Assembly: GCF_026236535.1 (NCBI RefSeq)
Contig: NZ_JAHTMW010000007.1
Span: 300,230-364,229 of the forward strand
Reading direction: 5' to 3'
DNA from: Streptomyces sp. SKN60
GTDB taxonomy: Bacteria; Actinomycetota; Actinomycetes; Streptomycetales; Streptomycetaceae
Length of the DNA stretch: 64,000 nt
In this document: positions 26,920 to 37,565 of the stretch, piece by piece
How positions within the stretch are numbered: position 1 is the first letter of the stretch
Layout of the letters: each line of letters opens with the position of its first letter
Notes under the pieces: generated by a model
The model's database searches: none
The model's input: the letters and a program-made list of their open reading frames with translations, nothing else
What the model was told of the DNA's origin: nothing
Made by a program: the position numbers and the translations under genes

Positions 26920-27953
26920 ACGGCCGGTCCCTGCTTCGCCTGCTCGAACGCGAACAGTTGCCCCTTCGCGTCCGCCCTGCACGGCGCCTGCGTCAGCGGG
27001 GCGCCCTCGCCTCCGGGGGCGTCGGTCACCGTGATGCAGGTGTCGGGGGTGGCGGAGTCGGCCGGGGCTATGCGGTAGCCGGTCCCGTGAGGGGTCAGGG
27101 TGAAGGATTCGATACGGGTGGGGTCGCCGCACTCGGAGTCTTCGAGGGCGGCGTCGGGTATCCGGCCGCCGGAGGGGAGGCCGGAGCAGCCGGGGCCGTA
27201 GTCGGGGTGGGCGGTGACGAGGCGCCAGTGGGCGTCGGCGAGACGTTTCAGCGAGTAGCGGGGCACGCCGGCGTCCGCGCAGGCGAGCTGGCGGACCTGG
27301 CCGGAGCGGTCGCCACGCCGTTCGCCGAGGCAGAGGCCGGAGTCCACCGCGCGGATCGTCACCGGACCCTCGGGCGGGCCGCCGCCGTGCGCCGGGGTGC
27401 CGTCGCGGACCAGGGCGACCACGCTGACGGCGGCCAGGACCAGACCGGCCACCCCGATCACGCCCACCAGACCGAGGCGTCGCCGCCCGCCCGGGCCCGG
27501 CTCCAGCTCCGACTCCCGCTCCGGCTCCGACTCCGACTCCAGCTCCGGGCCCAGATCCGCCTCGGGACCCGCCTCCCGGCCCTCCTCCGGCTCGGCGCCG
27601 CCCGGCCAGACCGGGGCCTCGGCCCCCGGGGCCTCGGCCCGGGCCTCCTCCTCGCCCGCCTCCCCGGCCCCCACCGCCAGCTCTCTCCGTACCGCCTCCC
27701 ACTCCGCCGCCTCCTCGGCCCCCGCGCCGCAGGCCCGTACGAACACCGCGAGCAGTTCCTCCCTGGGCAGGGTGGCCCGCGACAGCATGTTGGCGACGGT
27801 CGAGCGCGGCAGGACCTCGCCGAGGGCGGTGGCGCGGGCCGAGAGTTCGCGGTAGGTGAGGCCGGAGCGGGTCTTGAGGCGGCGGAGGTGGGCGACGAAG
27901 TCGGCGGGGGTGCGGGCCGACCGGGGGTCGGGGGCCTGGGCGCCCGTGGTCAT
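26916..27953 (-). CDS. HTH - transmembrane - extracellular domain protein
   Basis: 345 residues. An N-terminal XRE-like HTH (DFVAHLRRLKTRSGLTYRELSARATALGEVLPRSTVANMLSRATLPREELLAVFVRACG) is followed by a Glu/Pro-rich linker with ESEPERESELEP repeats, one membrane helix (LVGVIGVAGLVLAAVSVVALV, about 185-205) and a secreted domain of about 140 residues with six cysteines and a QLFAF-type end that suggests a ricin-like beta-trefoil. Proteins of this layout are common in Streptomyces and may sense glycans and bind DNA at the membrane. ATG 27953 has GAGGGAG upstream. It overlaps the phosphatase stop. Confidence 0.75.
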   Translation of the reverse strand: MTTGAQAPDPRSARTPADFVAHLRRLKTRSGLTYRELSARATALGEVLPRSTVANMLSRATLPREELLAVFVRACGAGAEEAAEWEAVRRELAVGAGEAGEEEARAEAPGAEAPVWPGGAEPEEGREAGPEADLGPELESESEPERESELEPGPGGRRRLGLVGVIGVAGLVLAAVSVVALVRDGTPAHGGGPPEGPVTIRAVDSGLCLGERRGDRSGQVRQLACADAGVPRYSLKRLADAHWRLVTAHPDYGPGCSGLPSGGRIPDAALEDSECGDPTRIESFTLTPHGTGYRIAPADSATPDTCITVTDAPGGEGAPLTQAPCRADAKGQLFAFEQAKQGPAV

Positions 27954-28056
27954 GCGTGCCGCTCCCTCGCGTCGGGTCCGGGCCGGACGGGGGTTGGGAC
28001 ATGTCCGGGACGGGCCCAAGCCTTGTTGATCGCGGCGCCGGGCTCAAGCATGGATT

Positions 28057-28095
28057 CGGCCCCGATCCTCCACACGGGGGGGAGGATCGGGGCCG
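28057..28095 (-). terminator. pfkA terminator
   Basis: A 15-bp perfect stem (CGGCCCCGATCCTCC, 28057-28071, with 28081-28095) has a 9-nt loop. It sits 27 nt after the pfkA stop, between it and the HTH-membrane gene on the same strand. Confidence 0.8.
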
Positions 28096-28121
28096 GGACG
28101 GTCCAAGCGTTGGGCGACCGG

Positions 28122-29147
28122 TCAGAAGACCGACTCGGCCTCCCGCATCCGGTCCTCGGGCACCGTCTTCAGCTGCGTGACCGCCTCCGCGAGCGGCACC
28201 ATCTCGACGTTCGTGCCGCGCAGCGCCGTCATCTTGCCGAACTCCCCGCTGTGCACGGCCTCCACCGCGTGCCAGCCGAAGCGGGTCGCGAGCACCCGGT
28301 CGTACGCCGTCGGCGTGCCGCCGCGCTGGACGTGGCCGAGGATGACGGGCCGGGCCTCCTTGCCGAGGCGGCGCTCCAGCTCGTACGCGAGGGCCGTGCC
28401 GATGCCCTGGAAGCGCTCGTGGCCGAACTGGTCGATCTCGCCCTTGCCGTAGTCCATCGTGCCCTCGGCGGGGTGCGCGCCCTCGGCGACGCAGATGACG
28501 GCGAACTTCTTGCCGCGGGCGAAGCGTTCCTCGACCATCTTGACCAGGTCGGCCGGGTCGAAGGGCCGCTCGGGCAGGCAGATGCCGTGGGCGCCGCCGG
28601 CCATGCCGGACTCCAGGGCGATCCAGCCGGCGTGCCGGCCCATCACCTCGACGACCATGACGCGCTGGTGGGACTCGGCGGTGGTCTTGAGCCGGTCCAT
28701 CGCCTCGGTGGCGACGCCGACGGCGGTGTCGAAGCCGAAGGTCCGGTCGGTGGAGGAGATGTCGTTGTCGATGGTCTTCGGCACGCCGACGACCGGGACG
28801 CCGGCCTCGGACAGCATCCGGGCGGCGGTGAGGGTGCCCTCGCCGCCGATCGGGACGAGCGCGTCGAAGCCGCTCTTCTCGATGAGCTCCTTGGCGTTGG
28901 CGCAGGCCGCGGCGAAGCGGGCGCGCTCCAGGCGGGAGGAGCCGAGGATGGTGCCGCCGCGGGCGAGGATGCCGCTGACGGCGTTGAGGTCGAGAGTGCG
29001 GTAGCGGCCGTCGAGCAGGCCCGCGTAGCCGTCCTCGAAGCCGATGACCTCGTCGCCGTAATGCGTCACGGCCCGGTGCACGACGGACCGGATCACCGCG
29101 TTCAGACCGGGGCAGTCGCCGCCCGCTGTCAGTACTCCGATGCGCAT
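28122..29147 (-). CDS. pfkA: ATP-dependent 6-phosphofructokinase
   Basis: Converts fructose-6-phosphate to fructose-1,6-bisphosphate in glycolysis. 341 residues. The nucleotide loop GGDCPGLNAVIR, the GGEGTLTAA motif (Gly where PPi-dependent enzymes have Asp, so ATP use is expected) and the catalytic PKTIDNDISSTDRTFGFDTAV are all present. ATG 29147 has AGGAGAG upstream; an in-frame GTG/ATG at 29201 lacks support. It is divergent from pta-ackA and is followed by a terminator. Confidence 0.94.
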   Translation of the reverse strand: MRIGVLTAGGDCPGLNAVIRSVVHRAVTHYGDEVIGFEDGYAGLLDGRYRTLDLNAVSGILARGGTILGSSRLERARFAAACANAKELIEKSGFDALVPIGGEGTLTAARMLSEAGVPVVGVPKTIDNDISSTDRTFGFDTAVGVATEAMDRLKTTAESHQRVMVVEVMGRHAGWIALESGMAGGAHGICLPERPFDPADLVKMVEERFARGKKFAVICVAEGAHPAEGTMDYGKGEIDQFGHERFQGIGTALAYELERRLGKEARPVILGHVQRGGTPTAYDRVLATRFGWHAVEAVHSGEFGKMTALRGTNVEMVPLAEAVTQLKTVPEDRMREAESVF

Positions 29148-29337
29148 CGTGCTGTCTCTCCTGCTCGGTAGTGGTACGGGTGAGCCGTTGTCGATTCTCA
29201 CACGGTCGGCGGTGCGAAGGCGCTCGCTGCTGCTCCGCGCACCCGCCGCGGCCGGGCCCTCCGGGGCCTTGTGGGGCCTTTGGTCCCGGCGGTCCGGGCC
29301 CTTCGTCCAGCGGGCGTCGTATCGAGCCGCAGGGGTA

Positions 29338-29366
29338 TTGTCAAGAGGGCATTGCCGCCCTATCGG
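29338..29366 (+). promoter_or_regulatory. candidate pta promoter
   Basis: TTGTCA (29338-29343), a 17-nt spacer and TATCGG (29361-29366) lie about 60 nt before the pta GTG. A small GGTGG/CCACC stem (29365-29369 with 29379-29383) follows in the leader. The rest of the 280-nt pfkA-pta gap shows no other feature. Confidence 0.4.
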
Positions 29367-29427
29367 TGGTTTTTACATCCACCAGGCTGACAAGTAAGCC
29401 GCTCGGATTCGGACAGGAGACCACGGC

Positions 29428-31511
29428 GTGACGCGCAGCGTGTACGTGACCGGGATCGACCGCGGAGACGGCCGCCAGGTCGTCGAGCTGGGAGTCATGG
29501 AGCTCCTCACCCGCCAGGTGGACCGGGTGGGGGTGTTCCGGCCGCTGGTGCACCACCGCCCGGACCGGCTGTTCGACCTGCTGCGCAGCCGCTACCGGCT
29601 GACCCAGGACCCCACCACCGTGTACGGCATGGACTACCACGAGGCGTCCGCGCTGCAGGCCGAGCGGGGCACCGACGAGCTGGTGTCCCAGCTGGTGGAC
29701 CGGTTCCACGCGGTGGCCCGCGACTACGAGGTCGTCCTGGTCCTCGGCACCGACTTCGCCGCCACCCAGCTGCCCGACGAGCTGGCCCTGAACGCGCGGC
29801 TCGCCAACGAGTTCGGCGCCTCGGTGATCCCGGTGGTCGGCGGCAAGGGCCAGCCCGCGGAGTCGGTGCGGGCCGAGGCGCGCAACGCCTTCCGCGCGTA
29901 CGACGGGCTCGGCTGCGACGTGCTCGCGATGGTGGTCAACCGGGTGGCGGCCGAGGACCGGGCGGCGATAGCGGAGCGGCTGACCGCCCGGCTGCCCGTG
30001 CCCTGCTACGTCCTCCCGGACGAGCCGGCGCTCGCCGCGCCGACGGTCTCCCAGATCACCCACGCGCTCGGCGCCACCGTGGTGCTCGGCGACGACGCGG
30101 GATTCGCCCGCGACGCCCTCGACTTCGTCTTCGGCGGCGCGATGCTGCCGAACTTCCTCAAGGCGCTGACCCCGGGCTGTCTCGTCGTCACCCCCGGCGA
30201 CCGGGCCGACCTGGTGATCGGCGCGCTGGCCGCGCACTCGGCCGGCACCCCGCCGATCGCGGGCGTGCTGCTCACCCTCGACGAGCGGCCCAGCGACGCG
30301 ATCCTCACCCTGGCCGCCCGGCTCGCGCCCGGCACCCCGGTCATCTCGGTGCCCGGCACCAGCTTCCCCACCGCCACCGAACTCTTCGCCCTCGAAGGCA
30401 AGTTGAACGCGGCGACGCCCCGCAAGGCGGAGACCGCGCTCGGTCTCTTCGAGCGCCACGTCGACACCGCCGACCTGCTGCGCCGGGTCTCGGTGGCCCG
30501 CAGCGGCCGGGTCACCCCGATGATGTTCGAGCACGATCTCCTGGAGCAGGCCCGGGCCGACCGGCGCCGGGTGGTCCTTCCCGAGGGCACCGAGGAGCGG
30601 GTGCTGCGCGCCGCCGACGTGCTGCTGCGCCGCGACGTGTGCGACCTGACCCTGCTCGGCGACGTCGAGACGATCCGCAAGAAGGCCGCCGACCTGGGCA
30701 TGGACCTCGGCGACAGCCAGCTGATCGACCCGCAGACCTCGGAGCTGCGGGACTCCTTCGCGGAGAAGTACGCGCAGCTGCGCGCCCACAAGGGCGTCAC
30801 GGTGGAGCTCGCGTACGACGTCGTCTCGGACGTGAACTACTTCGGCACCCTGATGGTCGAGGAGGGCCTGGCCGACGGGATGGTGTCCGGTTCGGTGCAC
30901 TCGACGGCCGCGACGATCCGCCCGGCCTTCGAGATCATCAAGACCAAGCCGGAAGCCTCGATCGTGTCGTCGGTCTTCTTCATGTGCCTGGCCGACAAGG
31001 TCCTCGTGTACGGCGACTGCGCGGTCAACCCGGACCCGAACGCCGAGCAACTGGCCGACATCGCCGTGCAGTCGGCGGCCACCGCCGCCCGTTTCGGCGT
31101 GGAGCCGCGGATCGCGATGCTGTCGTACTCCACCGGCACCTCCGGCTCCGGCGCCGACGTCGACAAGGTGCGGGAGGCGACCAAGCTGGTCCGCGAGAGC
31201 CGGCCGGAGCTGCGGATCGAGGGGCCGATCCAGTACGACGCGGCCGTCGAGCCGTCCGTCGCGGCCACCAAGCTGCCCGGCTCGGAGGTGGCGGGCCAGG
31301 CCACCGTGCTGATCTTCCCGGACCTCAACACCGGCAACAACACCTACAAGGCCGTGCAGCGCTCGGCCGGCGCGGTCGCCGTCGGCCCGGTGCTGCAGGG
31401 TCTGCGCAAGCCCGTGAACGACCTCTCGCGCGGCGCGCTCGTCAGCGACATCGTCAACACCGTCGCCATCACGGCGATCCAGTCCCAGCCCCAGTCCCAG
31501 GAGCTCCCGGC

Positions 31512-31515
<4 letters not shown>
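29428..31515 (+). CDS. pta: phosphate acetyltransferase
   Basis: Interconverts acetyl-CoA and acetyl phosphate. At 695 residues it is the long, multidomain form: an N-terminal BioD-like P-loop domain whose nucleotide loop is degenerate (VTGIDRGDGRQ, no GKS/T), a DRTGG domain in the middle, and the C-terminal PTA_PTB domain (about 365-690) with SGSVHSTAATIRPAFEIIKTKP and GPVLQGLRKPVNDLSRGA. GTG 29428 has CAGGAGA upstream. The stop overlaps ackA by 4 nt, the usual pta-ackA operon. Confidence 0.95.
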
Positions 31516-32735
<1,220 letters not shown>

Positions 32736-32804
32736 ACGCCTGAGCGACCCCGCGCCCATTTGTACTTTCCACCAGACGGAATATTCCGCAGTGAAACAAA
32801 CCGA

Positions 32805-32810
32805 TAGGAT
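32805..32810 (+). promoter_or_regulatory. pyk -10 box (leaderless promoter)
   Basis: TAGGAT ends 7 nt before the pyk ATG at 32818, so transcription should start at or next to the A of ATG. The short ackA-pyk gap is AT-rich (GGAATATTCC just upstream) and no ribosome site precedes the start. Confidence 0.6.
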
Positions 32811-32817
32811 CCGCCGT

Positions 32818-34248
32818 ATGCGCCGTTCCAAAATCGTCTGCACGCTGGGCCCCGCCGTCGACTCCTATGAGCAGCTGAAGGCTCTCATCGAGGCCGGCAT
32901 GAACGTGGCCCGATTCAACATGAGCCACGGGACCCAGGCAGAGCACCAGGAGCGGTACGACCGCCTCCGCAGGGCCGCCGCCGACACCGGCCGCGCCGTC
33001 GGCGTGCTCGCCGACCTCCAGGGCCCCAAGATCCGTCTGGAGACCTTCGCCGAGGGCCCCGTCGAGCTGGTGCGCGGTGACGAGTTCACCATCACCACCG
33101 AGGACGTCCCCGGCGACAAGGCCATCTGCGGCACCACGTACAAGGGCCTGCCCGGCGACGTGTCCAAGGGCGACCAGGTCCTGATCAACGACGGCAACGT
33201 CGAGCTGCGCGTGGTCGAGGTCGAGGGCCCGCGGGTGAAGACCATCGTCGTCGAGGGCGGGGTCATCTCCGACCACAAGGGCATCAACCTGCCCGGCGCC
33301 GCGGTCAACGTCCCGGCCCTGTCCGAGAAGGACGTCGAGGACCTCCGCTTCGCGCTGCGCATGGGCTGCGACATGGTCGCGCTGTCCTTCGTCCGCGACG
33401 CCGCCGACGTCAAGGACGTCCACAAGGTGATGGACGAGGAGGGCCGCCGGGTCCCGGTCATCGCCAAGGTGGAGAAGCCGCAGGCCGTCGAGAACATGGC
33501 CGAGGTCGTCGCCGCCTTCGACGCCGTCATGGTGGCCCGTGGCGACCTCGCCGTCGAGTACCCCCTCGAGCGGGTCCCGATGGTGCAGAAGCGGCTCGTC
33601 GAGATGTGCCGCCGCAACGCCAAGCCGGTCATCGTCGCCACCCAGATGATGGAGTCGATGATCACCAACTCGCGGCCGACCCGCGCCGAGGCGAGCGACG
33701 TCGCCAACGCGATCCTGGACGGCGCGGACGCGGTCATGCTCTCCGCCGAGTCGAGCGTGGGCGCCTACCCGATCGAGACCGTGAAGACGATGTCGAAGAT
33801 CGTCGCCGCGGCCGAGGAGGAGCTGCTCTCCAAGGGCCTGCAGCCGCTGGTGCCGGGCAAGAAGCCGCGCACCCAGGGCGGTTCGGTCGCCCGCGCGGCC
33901 TGCGAGATCGCCGACTTCCTGGGCGGCAAGGCGCTGATCGCCTTCACCCAGTCCGGCGACACGGCCCGCCGGCTCTCCCGCTACCGCGCGGCCCAGCCGA
34001 TCCTGGCCTTCACCACCGACGAGGGCACCCGCAACCAGCTCACCCTGAGCTGGGGCGTGGAGTCCTTCCTGGTGCCGTTCGTGACCAACACCGACGCCAT
34101 GGTGGACCTGGTCGACGCCGAGCTCCTGAAGCTGCAGCGCTACAACGCCGGCGACACCATGATCATCACCGCCGGCTCGCCCCCCGGCGTCCCCGGCACC
34201 ACCAACATGGTCCGGGTGCACCACCTGGGCGGCGCCGCGAACGCGTAA
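32818..34248 (+). CDS. pyk: pyruvate kinase
   Basis: Makes pyruvate and ATP from phosphoenolpyruvate, the last glycolytic step. 476 residues. The start is MRRSKIVCTLGPAVDS, the active-site lysine segment is VIAKVEKPQAVENM, and the metal/phosphate loop is MVARGDLAVEYPLERVPMVQK, followed by IVATQMMESMI. The C-terminal allosteric domain is complete. ATG 32818 fits homologues; a GTG at 32791 would add nine residues across the -10 box. With pfkA and pta-ackA it forms a glycolysis/overflow cluster. Confidence 0.96.
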   Translation: MRRSKIVCTLGPAVDSYEQLKALIEAGMNVARFNMSHGTQAEHQERYDRLRRAAADTGRAVGVLADLQGPKIRLETFAEGPVELVRGDEFTITTEDVPGDKAICGTTYKGLPGDVSKGDQVLINDGNVELRVVEVEGPRVKTIVVEGGVISDHKGINLPGAAVNVPALSEKDVEDLRFALRMGCDMVALSFVRDAADVKDVHKVMDEEGRRVPVIAKVEKPQAVENMAEVVAAFDAVMVARGDLAVEYPLERVPMVQKRLVEMCRRNAKPVIVATQMMESMITNSRPTRAEASDVANAILDGADAVMLSAESSVGAYPIETVKTMSKIVAAAEEELLSKGLQPLVPGKKPRTQGGSVARAACEIADFLGGKALIAFTQSGDTARRLSRYRAAQPILAFTTDEGTRNQLTLSWGVESFLVPFVTNTDAMVDLVDAELLKLQRYNAGDTMIITAGSPPGVPGTTNMVRVHHLGGAANA

Positions 34249-34267
34249 CGCGTCCGCCTCGGCTCAT

Positions 34268-34309
34268 GACGGAGCCCCCGTCCCTCCTCGGAGGGGCGGG
34301 GGCTCCGTC
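34268..34309 (+). terminator. pyk terminator
   Basis: A long hairpin has outer arm GACGGAGCCCCCG (34268-34280) pairing with 34297-34309, and an inner CCCTC/GAGGG continuation after one G-T pair. It starts 20 nt after the pyk stop and also serves the convergent gene ending at 34360. Confidence 0.85.
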
Positions 34310-34359
34310 GTGTGCGGCTCCCGGAAGGGTCTGCGGGTTCTGTTGCGCGGTGGGTTCTG

Positions 34360-35661
34360 TTACGCGTTGGGCTCGATCGTGTTGCGCAGGCCCGGGACCT
34401 TGAGCGTGCCGCCGAACTGGCCGGCCTGCTTCACCGTGCAGTTGGTGAAGACGGCCCACGGGACGTCGAGCGGCGGCGGGGACTGCGGGCTGAAGGTGAC
34501 CGGGATGAGGCCGAAGAGATTGCCCTTCAGCTCCTCCGTGTACATGGTCACCGTGCCGTTGCGGATGGTGGACTTCGAGCCCGGGTTGGAGCGGACGTGT
34601 CCGGTCAGGCCTTGGGAGTGCTCGGTCAGCTGGTGCAGGTTCCAGATGTCCACCTCGTCCGCGGTGAACTTGAGGACCTTCTTGATCTGACCGCTGCCCG
34701 TCTTCACCTCGACGATGCCGTGGTACTTGAGACCGCGCAGCTCCAGGGTGCTGGTCTCCAGGCGCCACGGCGCGTCCGGGAGCAGCGGCATGCCGGTCTC
34801 CAGCTCCGCGGCGGCGAGCGCCTCCGGGTCGGGCTCGGGGCACGGGAAGCGCGGCTTGGCGCCGTCGGGTATGTCCTCGTCCGTCGTCGGTTCGAGGCCC
34901 TTCGCCGATTCGTCGAGCTCCTCGGTGGTGGCTCCGGCCTTGTCGGCGGCGTCCTGGATGGCGGCCTTCGTCTTGTCGACGGTCTTGTCGACCGTGTCGG
35001 TCGTCTCCGTCTTCCCGGCGGGCTTGTCCGCGGTCGTGCCGGTCGGCGCGGTGGGCGCCTTCGTGGGGGCCGCGGTCGTGGTGGGCGCCTTCGTCGGGGT
35101 GGCCGTCGAAGTGGGCGCGGGTGCGGTCGTCGCGTCGGGCCCGTCGAACAGGTCCTTGAGCGCGTCGCCGAGGCCCAGCGGGTCGAGCGGGTTGACCGAC
35201 TTGGTGGGCGTCGGGGTGGGCGCGGGCGCCGTGGTGGTCTTGGGCGCGGGCGCCTGGGTGGTGCCCGTGTTCGGCTGCGCGGTCGCGTCGGAGGTCGCCG
35301 TCGGCTTGGGCTCCGTGCTCGCCGAGGTGTCCGGGGCGGGCTCCTCGGTCGGCTGCGCGGTCGCGGTGGCGCTCGCGGTCGGCTTCGGGCTCTCCGTCGT
35401 GTCCGGCGTGGCGGACGGGTCGGCCGTCGGCTCGTCCGAGCGGGTCACGCACGGGCCGGGCGCGAAGGGGATGTCCTTGCTGTCGTCGGCGAGGGCGAGC
35501 CGGGGTGCCAGGCCCATGCCCACGATCACCGCGGTGGGCATGGCCGCGAGGGCCATCGCCTTGCCGACCGGCGCGTGGAGCTTGTTCAGGAAGGACTTGC
35601 GGGGGGCCGCGTGGCGCGGTCCTCTCTCCGTCCCGGCCGACTGTGTTTCGTCACCCCGCAC
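34360..35661 (-). CDS. exported Pro/Thr-rich protein of the DUF6230/DUF6114 cluster
   Basis: 433 residues. An N-terminal signal sequence (KAMALAAMPTAVIVGMGLAPRLALA, about 30-55) is followed by about 200 residues rich in Thr, Pro, Ala and Lys (TATAQPTEEPAPDTSASTEP-type), then a C-terminal globular domain of about 150 residues with two cysteines. Its end (QFGGTLKVPGL) resembles the end of the DUF6230 protein (TTAGTFKLPDL), so the two ectodomains may be distant relatives. GTG 35661 has GGGAG 5 nt upstream and overlaps the DUF6114 gene by 11 nt, so they are co-translated. It is probably wall-spanning; the function is unknown. Confidence 0.7.
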   Translation of the reverse strand: MRGDETQSAGTERGPRHAAPRKSFLNKLHAPVGKAMALAAMPTAVIVGMGLAPRLALADDSKDIPFAPGPCVTRSDEPTADPSATPDTTESPKPTASATATAQPTEEPAPDTSASTEPKPTATSDATAQPNTGTTQAPAPKTTTAPAPTPTPTKSVNPLDPLGLGDALKDLFDGPDATTAPAPTSTATPTKAPTTTAAPTKAPTAPTGTTADKPAGKTETTDTVDKTVDKTKAAIQDAADKAGATTEELDESAKGLEPTTDEDIPDGAKPRFPCPEPDPEALAAAELETGMPLLPDAPWRLETSTLELRGLKYHGIVEVKTGSGQIKKVLKFTADEVDIWNLHQLTEHSQGLTGHVRSNPGSKSTIRNGTVTMYTEELKGNLFGLIPVTFSPQSPPPLDVPWAVFTNCTVKQAGQFGGTLKVPGLRNTIEPNA

Positions 35662-36265
35662 TGTTACTCCCGCCGTTGGCTTCGGTCGTGGTCTCGGCCA
35701 CCGGGGCCTCGGCACCCTGCTGGGGGATCAGCGGCTGCGTCGTACCGGTCGTGCCGTCGTGCTCGTGGTGCTCGCCCGGGGCGGCCGGCGCCGCCTCCGT
35801 CCGCTCGTCCGACTCCGCCCGCTCGGCCCACTCCGACTGCTCGGCCCGCTCCGGCTCCTCCGCGGACTCCTCCGCCGGCGGGGCCGGGGCCCACGCCGCG
35901 GACATGCCGCCGCCGACGAGGGCGAGGAGGAAGCCGACGACCAGGCCGCCGAAGTTCGACACGGGGATGGAGATGAGTCCGAGCACGATGGCCGCCACGC
36001 CCGCGAAGACCCGGACGGCGGGCTGGAACCACATGGTGAGCCCGAGGGTGATCAGCAGCACGCCGATGATCAGCGCACCTGCTCCGGCGGTCGTCGCCAT
36101 GGCGAGGGTGACGTTGCCGAGGCGCATGTCCCCGTACGGGAGGTACGCGATCGGGACGCCGCCCAGCATCGTGAACAGGCCCGCCCAGAAGGGCCGGGTC
36201 TGCCGCCAGACACGGAACCGGTTCTCCTGGGGGACTCCGCTGGAAGCAGTGGACTCGGCGCTCAT
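35651..36265 (-). CDS. DUF6114 membrane protein
   Basis: 204 residues. Four membrane helices fall within about residues 20-130 (FWAGLFTMLGGVPIAYLPYG, LAMATTAGAGALIIGVLLITLGL, VRVFAGVAAIVLGLISIPVSNFGGLVVGFLLALVGGGM). A long acidic cytosolic tail (EESAEEPERAEQSEWAERAESDE) follows. The topology and its place between a DUF6230 and a Pro/Thr-rich exported protein match the conserved Streptomyces trio as I remember it. ATG 36265 has AGGGAGC upstream. A hairpin (36340-36360) separates it from the preceding gene. Confidence 0.75.
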   Translation of the reverse strand: MSAESTASSGVPQENRFRVWRQTRPFWAGLFTMLGGVPIAYLPYGDMRLGNVTLAMATTAGAGALIIGVLLITLGLTMWFQPAVRVFAGVAAIVLGLISIPVSNFGGLVVGFLLALVGGGMSAAWAPAPPAEESAEEPERAEQSEWAERAESDERTEAAPAAPGEHHEHDGTTGTTQPLIPQQGAEAPVAETTTEANGGSNSAG

Positions 36266-36339
36266 GGAAACAGCTCCCTGAAAGCGGTGGTACTGAGAAA
36301 AGAGGGAAGAGCGGGCAGGTGCCCGTGGTGTGCGGATGC

Positions 36340-36360
36340 GGGGCCGCGCGAGGCGGCCCC
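36340..36360 (-). terminator. intra-operon hairpin
   Basis: GGGGCCGC (36340-36347) pairs with 36353-36360 around a 5-nt loop in the 131-nt gap between the DUF6230 and DUF6114 genes. It may lower expression of the downstream pair or stabilise the upstream mRNA. Confidence 0.4.
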
Positions 36361-36396
36361 ACACCCCCGGGCTTCAGTCCGAGGTGGACGTCTGCC

Positions 36397-37062
36397 TCAG
36401 AAGCACTCGACCCCGGCGCCCTTGCCGCGCTTCAGCGACAGGTCGAGGTCGGGCAGCTTGAAGGTGCCGGCGGTGGTCGCCCACGCCGTCTGCTGCACGT
36501 TGGACAGCCGGGCCACGTCCGCGCGCTGGCCGAAGCCGTACGGGTTGGCCTTGGTGTTCGGCTGGATGCCCGGCTTGCCCGGCGCCTTGGCGAGGTTGCC
36601 CGCCGCCACGCCGATGTCGATGTTCTCGAACTCGGCGTCGGTCTTGAGCGAGGAGACATCCAGGTAGATGTTCTTCGCGTAGACCTTCTTGGAGGCGTCG
36701 TTGGCGCCGCCGGTGCCGGCCTTCAGCTGCAGCGTCACATCGCCGACGAACGGGATGTTCGGCGTCACGACGGACTGGCACATGTTGGTGATCCAGGCCT
36801 CGGAGAAGCCGGAGACCGCCACCGGAGCGGCGAAGTCCTTGCCCTCGAGGTCCTTGCCCGCGTCCACGCTGCCGTACTGCACGAAGTCATTGCCGACGAG
36901 GCTGTCGGTGCTGACCTTGAACTCCTGGCCGGAGATGCTGAACGACGCGGCGAGCGCGCCCTGGGCCAGGCCGACACCGATCGCGGCCGTCGCGGCCACG
37001 CTCGGCACCATGACGACGGCGAACCGCTTCCATCTGGTCCCGCCACGAACCTGGGACTTCAT
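36397..37062 (-). CDS. DUF6230 exported protein
   Basis: 221 residues. The N-terminus has a basic stretch (KSQVRGGTRWKR) and a signal or anchor helix (FAVVMVPSVAATAAIGVGLAQGALA). The mature part is beta-rich with two cysteines (NMCQSV and the C-terminal VECF). The family has no assigned function; some copies are mislabelled cholesterol esterase. ATG 37062 has the strongest ribosome site in the cluster (AAGGAGG, 7 nt away). It heads the three-gene unit and is preceded by a 600-nt gap carrying paired palindromes. Confidence 0.8.
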   Translation of the reverse strand: MKSQVRGGTRWKRFAVVMVPSVAATAAIGVGLAQGALAASFSISGQEFKVSTDSLVGNDFVQYGSVDAGKDLEGKDFAAPVAVSGFSEAWITNMCQSVVTPNIPFVGDVTLQLKAGTGGANDASKKVYAKNIYLDVSSLKTDAEFENIDIGVAAGNLAKAPGKPGIQPNTKANPYGFGQRADVARLSNVQQTAWATTAGTFKLPDLDLSLKRGKGAGVECF

Positions 37063-37419
37063 GAGAATTCCTCCTTCTCGGACGTACATCTCCGGATGGG
37101 CCCAGGGGCCCGTCCTGGGATGGGAGAAGTGCTACGTCCTCGGGAAGGAGAGCGCCGAGGGCTCAGGCGGCACGACGCGCGTCCTAATCACCGGCGATCA
37201 CCCCCGAGCGACAACCACTGGCCGCGCGGTGCGCGGCCGGATCGGACAGGCCCTGCCGGTCAGAGCAGGAACCCCCCTGTCCACGGCCGGCGACGTCGCC
37301 GCCGGCCCGCTCGGTGGGGACCCTTCGCCGCGCGCAGTCGGCGGGGAGCCGGGCTGGTGCGGTGTCGGACCGAGCGTCGCCGATCGTGGTCCATTACGGG
37401 CGCCCGCACAAGGGGGTTC

Positions 37420-37435
37420 GTTACTCGCTAGTAAC
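37420..37435. promoter_or_regulatory. palindromic operator candidate 1 (TTACT-N4-AGTAA)
   Basis: GTTACT at 37420-37425 is mirrored exactly by AGTAAC at 37430-37435. It lies about 360 nt upstream of the DUF6230 start. Confidence 0.5.
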
Positions 37436-37550
37436 GGCCTGATAACCACGACACGACAGGCCGACATCGGACGGCCACACAGGGTGCCTCCGTGTGACAC
37501 GACAAAGGAGGATGAGGACGGAGAAAACCGGACAGATTTTCGGGTTCGAT

Positions 37551-37563
37551 TTACTGCAAGTAA
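37551..37563. promoter_or_regulatory. palindromic operator candidate 2 (TTACT-N3-AGTAA)
   Basis: TTACT (37551-37555) and AGTAA (37559-37563) flank GCA. It has the same half-site as the element at 37420 with a 1-nt shorter spacer. Confidence 0.45.
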
Positions 37564-37565
37564 CA

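Noticed and set aside
27490..27560. CRISPR-like or regulatory repeat
   Set aside because: The CTCCRR repeats are the coding sequence of the Glu/Ser/Pro linker in the HTH-membrane protein, with no spacers.
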